From the NCBI GenBank assembly GCA_047495785.1, contig JBLDXI010000015.1, positions 1,240,001-1,304,000 of the forward strand: a stretch of DNA of 64,000 nt, given 5' to 3'. The position numbers and the translations under genes are program-made. Position 1 is the first letter of the stretch. Every line of letters begins with the position of its first letter. Shown in pieces: positions 22,701 through 37,700 of the stretch. The stretch is from Lepidodermella squamata. Lineage: Eukaryota; Gastrotricha. A model generated the notes under the pieces. It was not told where the DNA came from, ran no database searches, and saw only the letters and a program-made list of their open reading frames with translations.

Positions 22701-25700
22701 GCCAAAAATTCGCATCATTCCACCGCGAAATTTTAACATACTCCTTCAACTCAGCCTCGATAGGCCGGCGCGAATCAGCGATATATTTCGTAATAATCTC
22801 GCTGAATTGCTCGTAAAACGCCGCGACATTTGATAGAATATTCGAAATCCGCCGCGATTTTTCATCCGAATCGATCAGGGTGGTTAATTTCGCGAGAATC
22901 CTCACAATTTGTAGCCGAGTAGCGAATTCGCCGATTTGCGATGACTCCAAGAATGCGACGCAAGTTTCGCTGAATTGCGGCTCCAATTCGCCGTTGATTT
23001 GTTCGAAAATCACATCGGCAAATTTGAGTAGATTCGGGCAGGCCTGGCCATGCGCGTCCTCCGAAACGCCATCTAACACTTTCGCCCAGGAATCGAGTTG
23101 CTTCTTACGGCCCTCGAGAATCGTCGCGATTAAGGCGGCTAATTCGGGATTTAGCGAATTATCACGACTGGCCGATTGCTCCCAAACTTGAGATTCTTCG
23201 TAAATTCGCTCAAGACCGGCGAGTAATTTAGCCGGCGGGGTGGATTCGGCCGGCATATCGAGGACGTGATCGACGATTTTCGTGATTGTAATCAACTGCG
23301 GATGTTCAGGCCAGTCGCTCAATAATTTCGATAATTTCGCCCTCAGCGCGACCAATTGATCAGCCGTCGATGAATTATCGACAGAACCGAAGTAGAAATC
23401 GAATTTCGGCTTCGATCTGCTTTCGAGGCAGCGATTTGAGGCGAGAACCGCCGACATCAACGCATCTTCATCGGGCAGATTTCGCAATTTTGTCGAATTT
23501 TTATCGAAAATCAACCCGAATAGCAAATCGATGAAGCGATCGCTCGATAATTGATTTTTCGATTTTTCCCCCTCGAATAGATGCGATTTTAGAATATCGA
23601 AAATTTGAGCGCTATCGATGACGTGATTTTCATTATCGCTTTGATTTTTTGAGCTGGATTGAGGTGGTTTTTCAACTTCCATCGAATTGCCGTCATCTTC
23701 TTTTTCGAATTCAGCGTCGTAATCGGGGAATAATTTCTTGACATCAGCTTCGTCCTTTTCTTCGTCGGTAACCGGCCCGTCGCAGTGGGTCTGAACCCGG
23801 TACCGGTACAAACTTTCATTAGCCACTTCTTGCCGACGTCTCTCCTCCGAAATTCGACGCCAAATTTGTAAAATTCGCGAAAACGCGATTAGGAACAATT
23901 TTTTCAACTGATCCGTGAAACGACCAGGTAATTCGGAGAAAAATTTCAGCAGACACGTCATGATTGAAACGTCAAATTGCGAGTCCAATTTCGCGTTGGC
24001 GATCATTTCCAGCAGCCTGGAAATTTGTTTCGGCTCGATTTCAGCCGGGCAGGACATGAAAAGTCGGCTCAGTTCAGCGATGATTCGATCAGATTTCGTC
24101 GCTTGCTCAATTTTAGCCGCATTTTCAGCCTCGAAAACGAAGCGGGACAGTCCGAATTCGGCTAAATTCATCGATAATTGAACCGGAATTAGCAAATCCG
24201 GATAGGCTAGGGCCATTCGCGAAATTTCCCGGCAGGCTGATTGAAGCGACTGTTGGTAAGTTTTCAAATTTCGCGAATTTTTCGACGAGGCAATGATTTT
24301 CGAAATCGAATCAGCTGACAGTAGATTTTCGCGAATCCTCGTCAAAAATTGCGTGACCTCTTCGAATTGCAAATCCCGCGGTCGGTAAGCGAGTTTTGAA
24401 GTCAATTTCGCGAATTTTTTCTCTTCATTCGGAATTTTCTCGAACAAATGCAACGGCCGAGGGTGCAAAATACCTTCCTGAGATATTTCGATAAAATGCT
24501 CAATCGAGCGACCTGTTAGCGAGATGTAAAATCGGTCAAATGCCGATAATTCCGACTGATTTTCGGCCAAATCACGTTGGCAAGCGGCGAGTCGAGTCGC
24601 GACTATATCAGCCGGGTCGCTGTCAAGATACGCCGACATAACAGCAAACATAAAAGCGCCGGAAATCAGAAAATTTAAGCTGGATTCATCACGATTTTCC
24701 ATGAAAATCGTCAATAATTCAGAAAATTGCGGTGAGCTCGAAAGCAGCGGCTTGATCAACGGACATTCAGAAATTAAGGCGGATTTCAGGTCGGAAATCG
24801 GCATTTTAGCGGCGTCGCAATTTTTCGGCAGCAATTGCGCCAAAAATCTACGCAAAATCGCGTCGAGCAGTTGCTGTTCTGGCACTTGGTGATGAATCAC
24901 TGGCAAGTTCAACCAGGCCAAATCTTTGAAGGCGGCGCATAGGCGTTGCCAATGAGCGACATGGCGCAGGGTGACTACACTTGACGGCGATAGAAGAGCC
25001 GCCAAATAGAACTCGAGCGGCAATTGGTCGCAATTTGACGCCATCCATGGTATCGTTTCAGTCGCCATATTTTCGCTGTTTTTCGACCAGCGTGATAAAA
25101 ATGCGTCCAGGGTAGTTATCACAGCTGACCCTCGTTCCGGTTGGCTGGATACCAGGAACAATTTAGCAGCGTTTTCCAGCGATAACCAGCTCCAATTTTT
25201 CGAAATGTCACAAATTTCACGCGACTTTTGCCCATACAATAGCCCTAAAGCTATGTCAACCTCGCGATTTTTCGTCAAATAGCTCAAAAGAGGATGAAGA
25301 GCTGGGTCACTAGTGACGTTGGAAACAGCGTTATTACCGGAATTTTCGACAATTTTCCGCAAATTTTCGGCATCAGACGCGAGTAGGCAGTCGAAAATCG
25401 CCGATCGAATTTCGCGGCTGCAAATTGGCGTGATTGATTTCTTCAAAATCGAATCGATTTCACACATCAGCTGATATCGATTTTCGTCTCGATACGGCTG
25501 GCCACTTCCGAATTGCGTCAAAGCGACTAAAAGATTTTTCCTCAGGGCTAACGCTTCACCCCCGAGCAGGGATTTAACAACATTGGAAGCTTCAGGCGCA
25601 CTCGAATTTTTCAGCCCCAATTTTGAGCTCAATTTTTCGACATTTTTAGCCAGCATTCGGTAGACAACGCCGAGTTTTGTCAACCATTCAGCTGGGATTG

Positions 25701-28700
25701 GTTGGCAAATGAGGTCGAGGATGAACCGGCATATCGCTAGGATGGTCAGAGCTTGATTTACTGATGACCAGTTGTAGACACTCGAGTCATTTTTGTGGCA
25801 AATCGAAGCGAGCCATTCCAGCAAATCGCTGCAGTACGAGGCAAGGGCGACTATTACAGACTGCTGATTCGCAGGGAGTCGACCTGAATAAACGAAAAAT
25901 AAAATTACAATTTTAAAAACAATAAATTCATGCTTAGAAAAAACAGATTAATAAAAGCTAAACAAAATTAAATTGTTTTGCTGTCCTTAGATTTCCTTCC
26001 GAATTTTATTATTTGAATTATTATTTATTATTAGAAGGGGTCATCGTATTATTGCCTTTCACGTTTCAATCTGAACTTTACAATGGAACAAGGAAATCAA
26101 AATTTGGTCTTCGCGGCCAAGTTTTTTTCAAATTTTTCCAAGAATCTTTCAGCGCATTTCTATTCTCTTTTAAGAATAACACGAAGTAACCGGTTTTTTA
26201 AGCACTGATGAAATTCTCCAAAAAATCGAATTTTAGGAAAAATCGAATATTTCACAGCTATTAGATTCCAGGTTTCAATCGGATTTTCTGCATAATAATC
26301 CAGCTTTATATAGCCAATATTCATCATTGACTGAACAGTGGGACGGAGTTTGTACTCACAGCCCGTCAATTGAGTGAATTTTCACAAAACCAGCCGGTCT
26401 CTATAACATTATGACAGTTTTGTAATGGATATCGTACATTTTATTACATTTACTCCGGTTTTTAAGTATTTATATCGTAAAATAGATAGGGAAGAAGGAT
26501 ATCGGAAAAACTTCCGGCGACATAATCGGAAACGGCGTTGAAAAATAAAGCCCACAGCTAAACAAAAACTGCACTTGAGGCTAGACGAGAAAACCTTGAC
26601 TATCACCACCACCACATATACAGAGTACTTATTGCATTATACGGCGACATTATCTTCTTTTTCCTGCTGCTGCTACATTACAAAAATTCGATCGAAAATG
26701 AATAATGGACGGCGGCGAGTAGTAGAAAACACATATCGATGGTATATAATGTATTATTGTATTAGATAATAGGCGTAATAAACAATAATGTGTACAGCAA
26801 AACAACGACTCGCTGCGGAATATGCGACTTTTTATTATTAGAGGCGGCGACTTGATCGAATTAAAACGCTACTACAACCACCCTAGTCGTAGTAGCCTGG
26901 GCGATGCGCGCAGTTTTCTCGGACAGGCGGCGGAAATGAACGCCCGCCCGCATTGTGACATGCAATGATGAGCCGCCTCAAAATTACTCAGCCCTCCTTA
27001 TATTATTATCAGACTCTGATTTTATTCCATTATTACTAAATATTATAATAACCAGTATTATTTGCAGCTGCTGTCAAACGAGCCGCCGCGTTGCTGGTTC
27101 GTCCCACTGTCAAATAATGAAGATAGACCCATATAGCCAGATTCTAATAATAATAATCACCCTATTGAGCACCCTACTCGATGACAATAGACTATGCTGT
27201 GATCACATCTTCATTTCGCAACACGTCATCGCGCGCAGTTTTTTCATTTAAAAATTTCGCCGCTTATTCAATTTTCGCATATCTTTTTTGTACGTCGTTA
27301 GATTCGTCACGCTTCAGTGCTAAAAATTTATGTCCGTCGCGAAACCGCAATGCAGGACCCGAAGTTTTACAAGTGCGTAATCGAGCGGTAATAATGACGA
27401 TTTTTTTAAGGCGACACGAAAATTTGCACGATTCGATGCGTTCGAGCAATTTCGCTAAATATATATTATTTTTCATCGTCGAAAACCAGGCCAAAAGACT
27501 TATTTCTCAACTAGTTGTCAATATTATATATGCATTAGAAGGGACGAGAATCAATCAACCGGAACCGAGTCGTTTTTCAGGCTGTAATAATTTTTTTCGA
27601 GTCGTTAATTTGTTTACCTAGGACCGCCCGGTAAAAAACTGGACGGGATAAATGCGGCCAGTTTTTATGGGGCTATACCAGTAATAATAATCAATCATCA
27701 TACATTACCCATCGATTTTCGTCACATATCTCTCATTATTCTACGCAAAACAATAAATACACGACGACTTTTTGTTTCATTTATAATATTATTATGGCAG
27801 ATGTAGATGAGGTGGACTCGAATAATGCGATAATATATTTATAATATTCATTTCGCGCTTTCTTTCTTTCGCGAGAGCGCTAACGCGCGCGATCGTGTCA
27901 ATAATCCAGCACCAAAAATTATGTATGTAAGATGATCGCAAAATGACCCAGCCAAAAACTTATTGCTACGAAAACAAAACTGAGCCATCGTTTACGATAT
28001 TTCTGCATTCAAGAAAGTAGAACGCAAAGTTATTTATCGACTCACTTTTCAAATTCCACAATGCATTCTGCTTCGCTTCTTCGATCGCCAGTTGAAAATA
28101 TCCGCGGAACATTGACAAGCGTAGGCCGAAAAACGCGCGGCAATCCGAGATTTTATCGCTATTCAGCCAATTTTCCCACGAAAAATCAGCGATTTGATCG
28201 GGTTTTTCGACCCCATTGGCTAGAAGCAATTTCTCGTCTTCCAAATAGCATTTTACCATCCGATTAATGAATCGAGAATTCGGCGATTTTCTTATCTCTT
28301 CATTAGCCAGCAACAAATTCGACCGAACTCGGTAATCGCCGTGTCTGAACCTTGATAGATAAACGACGGTTAAATCGAGATTTTCCGGGCTGAAATTCGC
28401 CAAATCTTGATGAATGTTCATCAACTTCCAGTGGCAGAATTGCGGCGAAATTTCGCAACGCTTGCTCGTTTTGCCTTGAATTTTCTCGTCGAAATCTGCG
28501 AGAATTAGCGAAATAGCAATTCGCAAATTTTCCACCTGGCTCGGGGTTAAGCACCGCCAAAGTGGGGCTAAACAGTTAGCAACCACGCCATGGAATAAAT
28601 TCGGCGTCTCGCCAACGCCATCGAGAGAATCTGGCGAAATTGCTGCCAATTTAGTGCACAAATCAGCGTAGACTTTCGCCGCCATATTTGGCCTAGAAAA

Positions 28701-31700
28701 TATAGGAATTTTCATGAAAAATTTCAAATTTTTCAATTTTTTTCAAACCTGATTTCAGCGACAATTTTATAAATCGCCTTGGCGAGTTGAATCAATTTTG
28801 GCTCGTCCAGATCGCGATGAAGAGCGATTATAGTCAGATCATTTTCGAGACCGCAAGATTCCGTGAAACAAGGCTAGAAAATTCAAATTTTGAAATATTT
28901 AAATTTAAATTTTTCAGTTTAAATCGGAATATAAACATGTTTACCCTTGATGGCAAGTAGATTTCAATACCGCGATTTCTCACAGCCCGTGATAGCTCGC
29001 CAAAGTTCGGATTAGCCGTTAGGAAAATGCGAAATTCCGGGTGCGGCCGAACGATAGCGTCCTCGATGCGTTTACAGCCCCGCTCGTGGACGTACAACAC
29101 ACCGCCGGGTTCGAACAGCGAGTTCAACCGGTCGAGAACGGCCGGTGAGCAGAAATTGGCGTTGTCAACCAGCAGCCAATCGCCGCGCTTCATTGCACCG
29201 ACCAGCGCGCTATCAGACCACACGAAAGACGGTGTAGTGTTAACGGGTCCATTTTTGCGGTCTTCATTTTTCAATATCACACCCAGTTTTTTCGCGATTT
29301 TCGCCAATTTTTCATCATCTGAGAAAAAAAACAATTTTTTTCAATAATTTCAACAATATAGATTTACAAAAATTCCACCATAATTATTTTTTAATTTCAT
29401 CTTTTTCATGAAAACAAACCAAGTTAAAATAGTACTTTTTCTCGATTATTTCCTCATATTTTTACTGAGATTGAAATAATTTTCAATAATCCAACTTAGA
29501 ATATCATTTTTCGATCTTTCTCTCATCATTTTACCGTTTGAAATTGCGCTCAAAAGCGAGTGTAAATCGCCGAGTTGGTGCAGCAATTTCGCCCGATCCG
29601 CATCGTTCGCTGATAACAGCTCGTTAGCCCCTAGTAAGCAGCGGCATTTTTCGAACACTGATATCAGCTTCGCTCGAATTTTTTTCGGCAGCGTCTCTTG
29701 CAACAGCTCATCGGCCAAATTTTGCAAAACACAGCCGTACAACTCATCCAACAACGCTCTCGCCTGCGATTGCCAGCCAACCTTTATAAGAGGGGGAAAA
29801 ATTATTTTTTCATCATCATTATTTACAATAATTTAACACGATAAAAATAACAATATGCTATTACGAGTATTATTTTTTGGCTATAAGAAAAACGGCCTAG
29901 TTTTTAGGCGTGTTGTGATCACCGATCCGGTTTATAAGATATATAAATAATAATAACAATAAATAAGCTCAAGCCTTCGCGGGCCAAAAGTCGCGGATTT
30001 TTGGGTGGGCGAAGGGCAGGGCGTTTAACAACACGCGCTACTTTAACAATATATTATATAAGTAAATAGGCCGGGCATCATCACCGCGTCCAGCCGGTCA
30101 GCGATCGCCGGCTCGCTTGCAACAACAACAAGCGAGTATAAAAGCGCGCATCCGCCGGCTACTCGTCGCTTTACATTTGCCTATCTTGTTTATTACTTGT
30201 AGAAAAACGATCAGCACGATTTCAGAGGCAGAAATCAGGATGGATGCCTGAGCGCGAGCGCGCGCATTACAACACACGTGATGGTTTAGCCAAGGTAAGT
30301 AAGCGCAGAGCCAGAGCAAAATCGCATCTTGTATCGTTTTCTTATATAAGAAAAATATGAAAAGCCACAGCGATTAATGCTGCTTGCGGATACTTTTTGC
30401 AACAACTACAAGAAATCATCCTTATATTATTGTATCGAAACCAATTCATACTACATGCATTATTATCATTGGCGGCTGTATGTATGATCCTCTTTTATAC
30501 ATCAATTTATTAGCCATAGCTGTAGGTATAGTAAGGATAGACAAAGTACAGGCGCTTCTTGTTCGGCAGCTTTTTGATGCTTGCCACATTGCGCGGCGAT
30601 TTGTTATTCGCATCATTTGTACACTGAGACTTGTTTCTGCTGTGCGATGAGGAGACACCAACCACCACCGCTACTTATACAATGTTTTCATTTCCTGACT
30701 ACTTACAAATCGCAGTTGTACATACAGCCATATAGCCAGCCATTAGCCCGCGTCGATACATATCGAAAATTGTTTCCCTTTTAGGTATTTCAGCCCTTGA
30801 GTAACAATTTTCGCATAAATATCGCCGCAATGTTTTTAGCGGTAATTGCAACCATCATCGCTTTTAAACGCGCACTTCTCACTGCCTTAAAAATGTAACT
30901 TATCATTTTTAATATTTTTCTATAGATCACCTTAATTTACGCAGATATGTCATTTAATTAGCTATTAAAACGAAAGAAAATTTCGATGCGTCGCTGGAAA
31001 CGTTAAAAAGATCTTCCTTAAGATTATTTCTAATTTTACTGCCCGTAAAATTTGGAGGAAAATAAACAACTGCCGTGGTCGGAAATGTTATTCGGGACGC
31101 TCAAGTCGCTGAGTTGATAGCTATCAGAAATAATACGACATGCCAAATTCGAATATTGCCAACGTTGCCAATAACAACCTGCTCATGGCCGTTTTATCGG
31201 CGACGACCAGCGGCTCAGCGCCGTCAAATCAGGCGCATACCTCAACTTCAGCGCCGTTTTTCGGCGCATATCAGGTGAGAAAAACTCAAATAAAAAAAAC
31301 GGGAAACAGATATGTCAGGAGTTGATTTCCAAATTTTTTGATAAAGCATAAAAGCATCCTTAAGTTTTCAAAATTTTGGCTAGAAAATTGTATCTGTCAC
31401 CCCCTTGGAACTGGGCCTAGTCGGAACACTGGATCGAAACCTCAATTGTTTATTACGACACTCCATTTTGTTGAAGCAGCCAAGAGTTGAAATTAGAATT
31501 AAAATCCATTTTAATTTAATTTTTAAAATGTTCTATTTCTCAATAAATTTGAAAATAAAATTTAGAAAATTTGAGCTGAGCCAACTTATTTAAGACGCTT
31601 AGGAATTTTAAGTTTAATATCAAGTAGGGATATTTTCAAAATTCGAGCGAAATAATTCCTCAACCACCAAGAAATGATCCGATTTCTTAAATTTACGAAA

Positions 31701-34700
31701 AATTCGAAGAAATGAAGCCCGTTGCACTTTGAAATTTTAGAAAATAAAATTTCGAATTTCGAACACTCAGCCTGAGAAAAATCCCAGATTGTCTGAAATA
31801 TTTCTTCATCCACCTTAATAGCTTATTTTTGTTTCATTTTTATTAGGGTGATATGACGCCGCCGGTGTTTTCGACTACAACAAGCCAATCGGCGTGGCAA
31901 GGCGGCGAATTGGAATCAACCGTCCTCGTGACTCAGTACTCATTTCCCGGCGCAGCGACCACAACCCTGCGAACACCGACCACCAGCGACCACATCCTAC
32001 TTGGCATTTGCTTCATCGTCGGCGTGTTGGGCATTGTCGGAAATGCCGTCATGGTGACTAGCATTATAGCCGTGCGTTCCTTTCGCCAGGCCTCCAACAT
32101 TTTCTTCTTCCACCACGGCCTGTTAGAAATCGCCAAATCAGCCCTCATCATTCCGTACGCGCTTTCGATAACCGGAAAGCGCGCGTCCTACTGCGAGCTG
32201 CTCGGCGCTATGCAATGCGTCCTCGTCACGACGACTTCGCTCAATTTAGCCGCTATTACGATTAACCAGAGCTTTATTATCAGCCACACCCTGCCCGGGG
32301 CTCAACTCAACCCTGACGAGCAAAATAAACGGCAGCCGAAAAGTATGTCGAAGCAGCAGAATAACAACGATTCGAGGCAACAGCAAAAACAGTTTAAAAA
32401 ATCCTCAGATCAATCGAAACAGCAGCAGCAACAACAAGGGAATATTAAAATAGTCCCAGCCTTAGATCCTGGTGCTTTTGCGAAACCGAGCCTAAAACGC
32501 AATATAACCTGCGTTGTTTTCGGTGTTTTGCTCATTTGGATGGCGAGTTTAGTCCTGAATATGGGCGTTTCGTTGATAACCGGCTCCGGGCAGTATAACG
32601 AGAAAATTGGGCTGTGTTATTTTGTATACGGCCACCAGAAGAGCTATGTTGTTAATGTCATGTGGATTGTGGTCACGTCACTCGGTGTTGGTGCTACTAT
32701 TGGTTGTTTGCGGAAGCTCAAAATGGACTTGAGACGGAGTCAGGAATATCGTAAGTTAAAAACCGGGACAAAATCCAAAATCATGTCCAAATTTGAAAAA
32801 AAAATTCAAATTTTTCCCCGAAATTTAAAACACCAAATTAAATTGGACTCAGGTTAAATTTGAATAAATATAAACTTTTTAAAATTCTGAATGTTGGTCG
32901 TGCTAATAAATATTCAAAAAAATGTAATCATCTGATGAAAAGCGCGAAAAATTGGAAAAACCCAGAAATTTTCGATTTTCAATATTTTAAAATTCACGGA
33001 AATTGAAGAAAATTGAAAAACGCAAATTTCGATAAGAAAAAAATTGGAAAAATGTCTCTTAGCTTTGAAAATTGATATTGAACATTTAGCTCTCTCCTGT
33101 TATAGCAGTTCAATTTTTTAATCTTTCTGAATTTTTATAGTGATGAAAACTTTCCCAAATCAACTACGAGGCAATCGCCACCACAACCAGCAAGGCAATA
33201 CTCTGAACAATAGCAGCAATAGCCTAAAATCGAGATCACTGCCTCATCTACGCAATATTCAACCGTCGAATGCCGGAAACGCGGCGAGCGAGCAGCAGGC
33301 GAACTCGAACCCGCAAATCAACAACAAGGGTGACCAGATGGGCAAGAAAAAAAGCTCATCAGCTTCGCATGCGAAGCTGCCGCGGTCGTCAACAATCGAC
33401 GAGCGGCACCAACAGCGGCTATCAGCAATAATTTCTAAACAAGCTTTCCAGCAAACGCGGCTGTTAAATTGCCAATTCAACGTTATTGTCCTTCAAACAA
33501 TTTCATTCATCGTATTTTGGTACCCGTTATTCGGGTTGATTATCGCCGATAAGGAATTTATCGTCGATACTGAGATTTACAAGGCGCTAACGGTGTTGGC
33601 GTGGCTCAACGCGCCCTTGACGCCCGTTTTCTTCACGTACTTCAACTACGAGTGCTATTCGACCCAAGTCGCCGTTCGGTTGAGCGTCGTCGGCAACGCG
33701 ACGGCTCAGGTTGTCCACGAACAGGCGGCTATCGCCGAGAAAATCGGCACCACCGACGATAACGACCCCGATGATGATCAGAAAAATAATCACAGTAGTG
33801 GTAACAATAATAACGAGCAGCAGCGGCCGTTGAAAACTGCGACGATTTCAACGGCGGGCGAGCGCAATAAGCGGAGTAGTATGCAGGCGAAACCAGCTAC
33901 TATGGTGCCATCTATCAACAATTACCCGCATGGCCAGCTTCAAAAACAGTTCTATCAAGATGCGGCAAACGCGAATACAACAGTGAGTCATGCTAACCGG
34001 AATTAAATTTAATCTCGAATTGAACATTTTTGGGAACTATTCATTTTCACATTTCCATGGCAACCCATTCTTAATTTTGAACTGGAGCAATTTTTCTTCT
34101 GTTTCTTAGGTTAAATCCCAAGGGGCATTTATTCAAAAGTTAACGAAAATATAGGATAGAAAACCCGGAAAAGCTGGTATCGGGCTTTCCCCAGTCGAAA
34201 AGAAAATTCTGGATTTTTGAATTTTTCTGATCAGTTTCGTAGTTGCTTAGATGATTTTTTTTCTGAAAATGTAATGGGACATTGCCTCTCATTCTAGACT
34301 TTTCAGTTAATTTTCATTAGCTGTGGTACGCATGAGAAATACTTTAAAAATACCTTGAATAAACAGCTAATTTTGACCTTCTCAAAAACAATTTAAGGTG
34401 GAATTTTAAATTGGAATTCGAAAAATGGATGTAATTCGATGAATTGGATTTTTATTCGATTATCCTTGATCTTCTGTTTTAGTTTTCAACTTTCCGGCCT
34501 CCGCCGCCGCCTAGTTACAACATGACCGCCCGGAGTCTCCACGACCTGGAAGAACCGGGCGTCGACCCGGACCAGGGTGTCTACTGGTACGACCGCCGCG
34601 ATTTCTCCTCAAATTCGCTGCACCAACTCGCCATGCCGCGAACTGAAACTTTCCCGAAACTGCAACTCGACGACGGGCAAAACCAGACGGACTCGCTTCA

Positions 34701-37700
34701 ACGCGCTTTCTGGGCACGGCCCGCTCAAACGTCACGGTCACTGCGCGAAATTCGCGACTTCCGCCTACCAGCCGCTCCGGTTGTTAACAATAAGAGCCTA
34801 GGAGTTCGATTCCCAATAGCCCCATCGCCGTTGCAAAAAGTGATAATAACCAGCGATAACAACAACGAGTCGAACTCGCCGTCGATGCGGCCGCATTCGT
34901 ACGAAAACATCTCCGGCTATTCGTTCGACGGCAAAAAGCGGAGTCGAACAAGCGAATTGCGGCGCGAGATAAGCGATGAAGAGGACGATTCGGCGGAAGA
35001 TGAGGAGGAGATTCACCCGAGGAAGAAATCCCCGCGGCGCCAGCCGAGTTTCAAATCTATTCATCAGAGCGCGACCGCCCAGATGCCGATCGTCGGCTGG
35101 GCTGGGCAGCAGCAGTCGCAGAAAATGAGTTCGTGGCGGCAGATTGCGAGCCAGCCGACGAAATCAACGTCGAGTGGGCACAGTGCGGGTTCGCAGTTGG
35201 GGCTACTGGCGTCTCAGCAGGGGGAGAAGAAGCCGATGAAGAGTAGTTTGTCGAAACGAATGACTGGGCGAAGCGGTTCGAAGCGACGAACGAGAAACGC
35301 CGAAACAACGTCAGACGATGGTATGAATTTTCGAATTTTTGAATCTTATTCCAATTTAACCTCGTATTTCTTACGCAATTTTTCTTAATAGAAATTATTT
35401 ACAGAGCACATTTCCGCCGAGTTAAAAGTAAAACGCACCATTAGAACAACCTATTTTTTTACAATTTTATTGATTTTATAATTCCATTATGGTTAGGCAT
35501 TTTCGGCAATTCTGGGTAGATCATCTCCTAAATAACTACTTTAAACCATTCAGGAAACCTTATTTAGGGGAGCTATAATAATTTTCTAAGCTATAATTTA
35601 TTGCTGATTTATAAAATAAGAGCAGATTAAAAAATATAGAATCGAAGCAGCAAGAAAATTCAATTATTTTCATTATACTGAAAAATTCAATATTCACAAA
35701 AAATCGGGTTTGAGGGCCACGTGCGTCATAATATTTTAGATACAAAATCCGAAAAAAATCCGTGATTAATTTTTTTATTGAGAATCCAGCAGTCAGCCCC
35801 GCTGAAAATTCTCTAAAATAGATGCGTCCATATAGATTCAGATGTCCCTTAACATAGTTTGGAGATTAGTCGATAAGTATATGTACTGGCTTAACGCTAG
35901 AAGTTATGTTTTAGTTGAACCTTAACGTCATTCTAGAATGGCTACAACGATGTTGAATTTAAAATTATGACATTTTTTGTTCTTCGCTACTATTAGATGA
36001 CTATCCACCGCCAAGAACGCCTCCTCATCAAAGCCCGGCTAAAACGTCACTGAGAGCTCAACAACAGCCACAACAGCACCAGCAATTACAACCGCTCAAT
36101 TCGCAAAACTCGAAGAAGGTTCTAACGCAGCAACGCGCTGTGAGCAGCAGCATGACCGTGACATCGTCAACCGAGCAAGAAATACCAATCGGGACGTCGA
36201 AAATCGGCGGCGGAAAACTAGCACCGCAGGGCTTTAAAAATCCGTTGTATATCGAAGCCTTCAGGCGGGCTAATTTGAGAGCGCAGCAGGGAGGCGGCGG
36301 TACGAGTGATGAAGAGGCGGCTATTATGGCTCAGCAATCGCAGTATCACAACACAGCGCATCAATCCATTCCAATGACGGACATGGCGCCGTCACGGTCG
36401 AACCAACGTATCAGCGACACGCCTCAACTCAGGTAAATACAACAAATTCGCAAAATATTCCGAAAATGGGGCTAATTGTAGAAATAGAAAAATGTATACT
36501 ATTAATTCTTTGTTTCTAATCGAATAAAAAGCACTAATTCAATGTGGATTTCTCACATCAAAAAATAAGAAAAATGTTCCCCATACTTGTGAAAACTTAT
36601 TGTTATCGTATTAGGACGGAATTTTGCTTCGGTGAGTGTACGCTTTTTGTCTAGGATTGCATTGAAATCTATCCTGTAATATGCTAAATTTTTGTAAATA
36701 ATTTTACGAAATACCTTCCACTTCGCCTAATTATTGTTTTTCGCGTTCCTTTATGAAACTTCTTCAATATTTCCCATTCGGTTGTTTTTTCTAGAATTTC
36801 ATGAAATATTTGAATTCTGCGACGATAAAAGGAATGAAATAGACTCGAAAATGTCGAATATGTCGAATAAGTAGATATCATATTCTGGGAAAATCTAAGT
36901 AAAAGGGAATATTAGAGTGAACGCCTAAAATTCAATCATTTTTTGTGCGAAGAGATGCGAATTTTTCTTCTTCAATTTGTTGAAAAATAGTGGCTGGTAT
37001 ACCAAAAAAGTGTAGACCAAAGTATGGTAAGCAAGCGTCGATATTGTAACAACCTTCAACCAGTTAACCTGATATAATTCGAATGAATTTTTTCCTATTA
37101 TTATTATTATGAATGGAAAAGAAATTGCTATCCTTTATTTACAAAAACAACATCTTTTGACTAAAATAATTTTTCGTAACTTTCGCGTGAAAAAATCTTC
37201 ATTTGATTGACAAATTTCATATTATTTTCAATTTTTTTGCAGATATATAGCGAATCAAGGGCCGTGGAACAAGTCGATCAACGAGACGGAGGATGAAAAT
37301 TTTTCGGGCAGCGGTAATTTACGCGTCGATTCGCTGCAAAAGGGCACGACAAATGAACCGGACGAAGATGAAGAACTTGAAATTCCGATCGGAGCCGAGG
37401 CCGAACTAGACCAAGAAACGCAACTCCAGCAACTACAACAACCCTCAGCGCCGCCAATCGAGGCAATGGGGTACACCCGAATTGAATCTCACGTTAAAAC
37501 AGCTGGCGGGAATTCGGTTGATCGGCTGCAAATTTGGCTCGGGAAATTGGACACGCAGCAGCCTCAAACCGCGGTCATCTCAACGTCGCCGCCGAATCGG
37601 CCGAATAAGCCGAAATCGTTGATCGACGAATTTCATCAGCGCCACTGTCGTGATTTGAGCACGTTGGAGCGGCAAATTAGCCACACGGCTGGGACGCCGA

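Noticed and set aside
34795-34825. GGAGTTCGATTCCC, similar to a tRNA T-arm box
   Set aside because: Lies in a coding exon of the receptor gene, and no A box or cloverleaf can be drawn around it.
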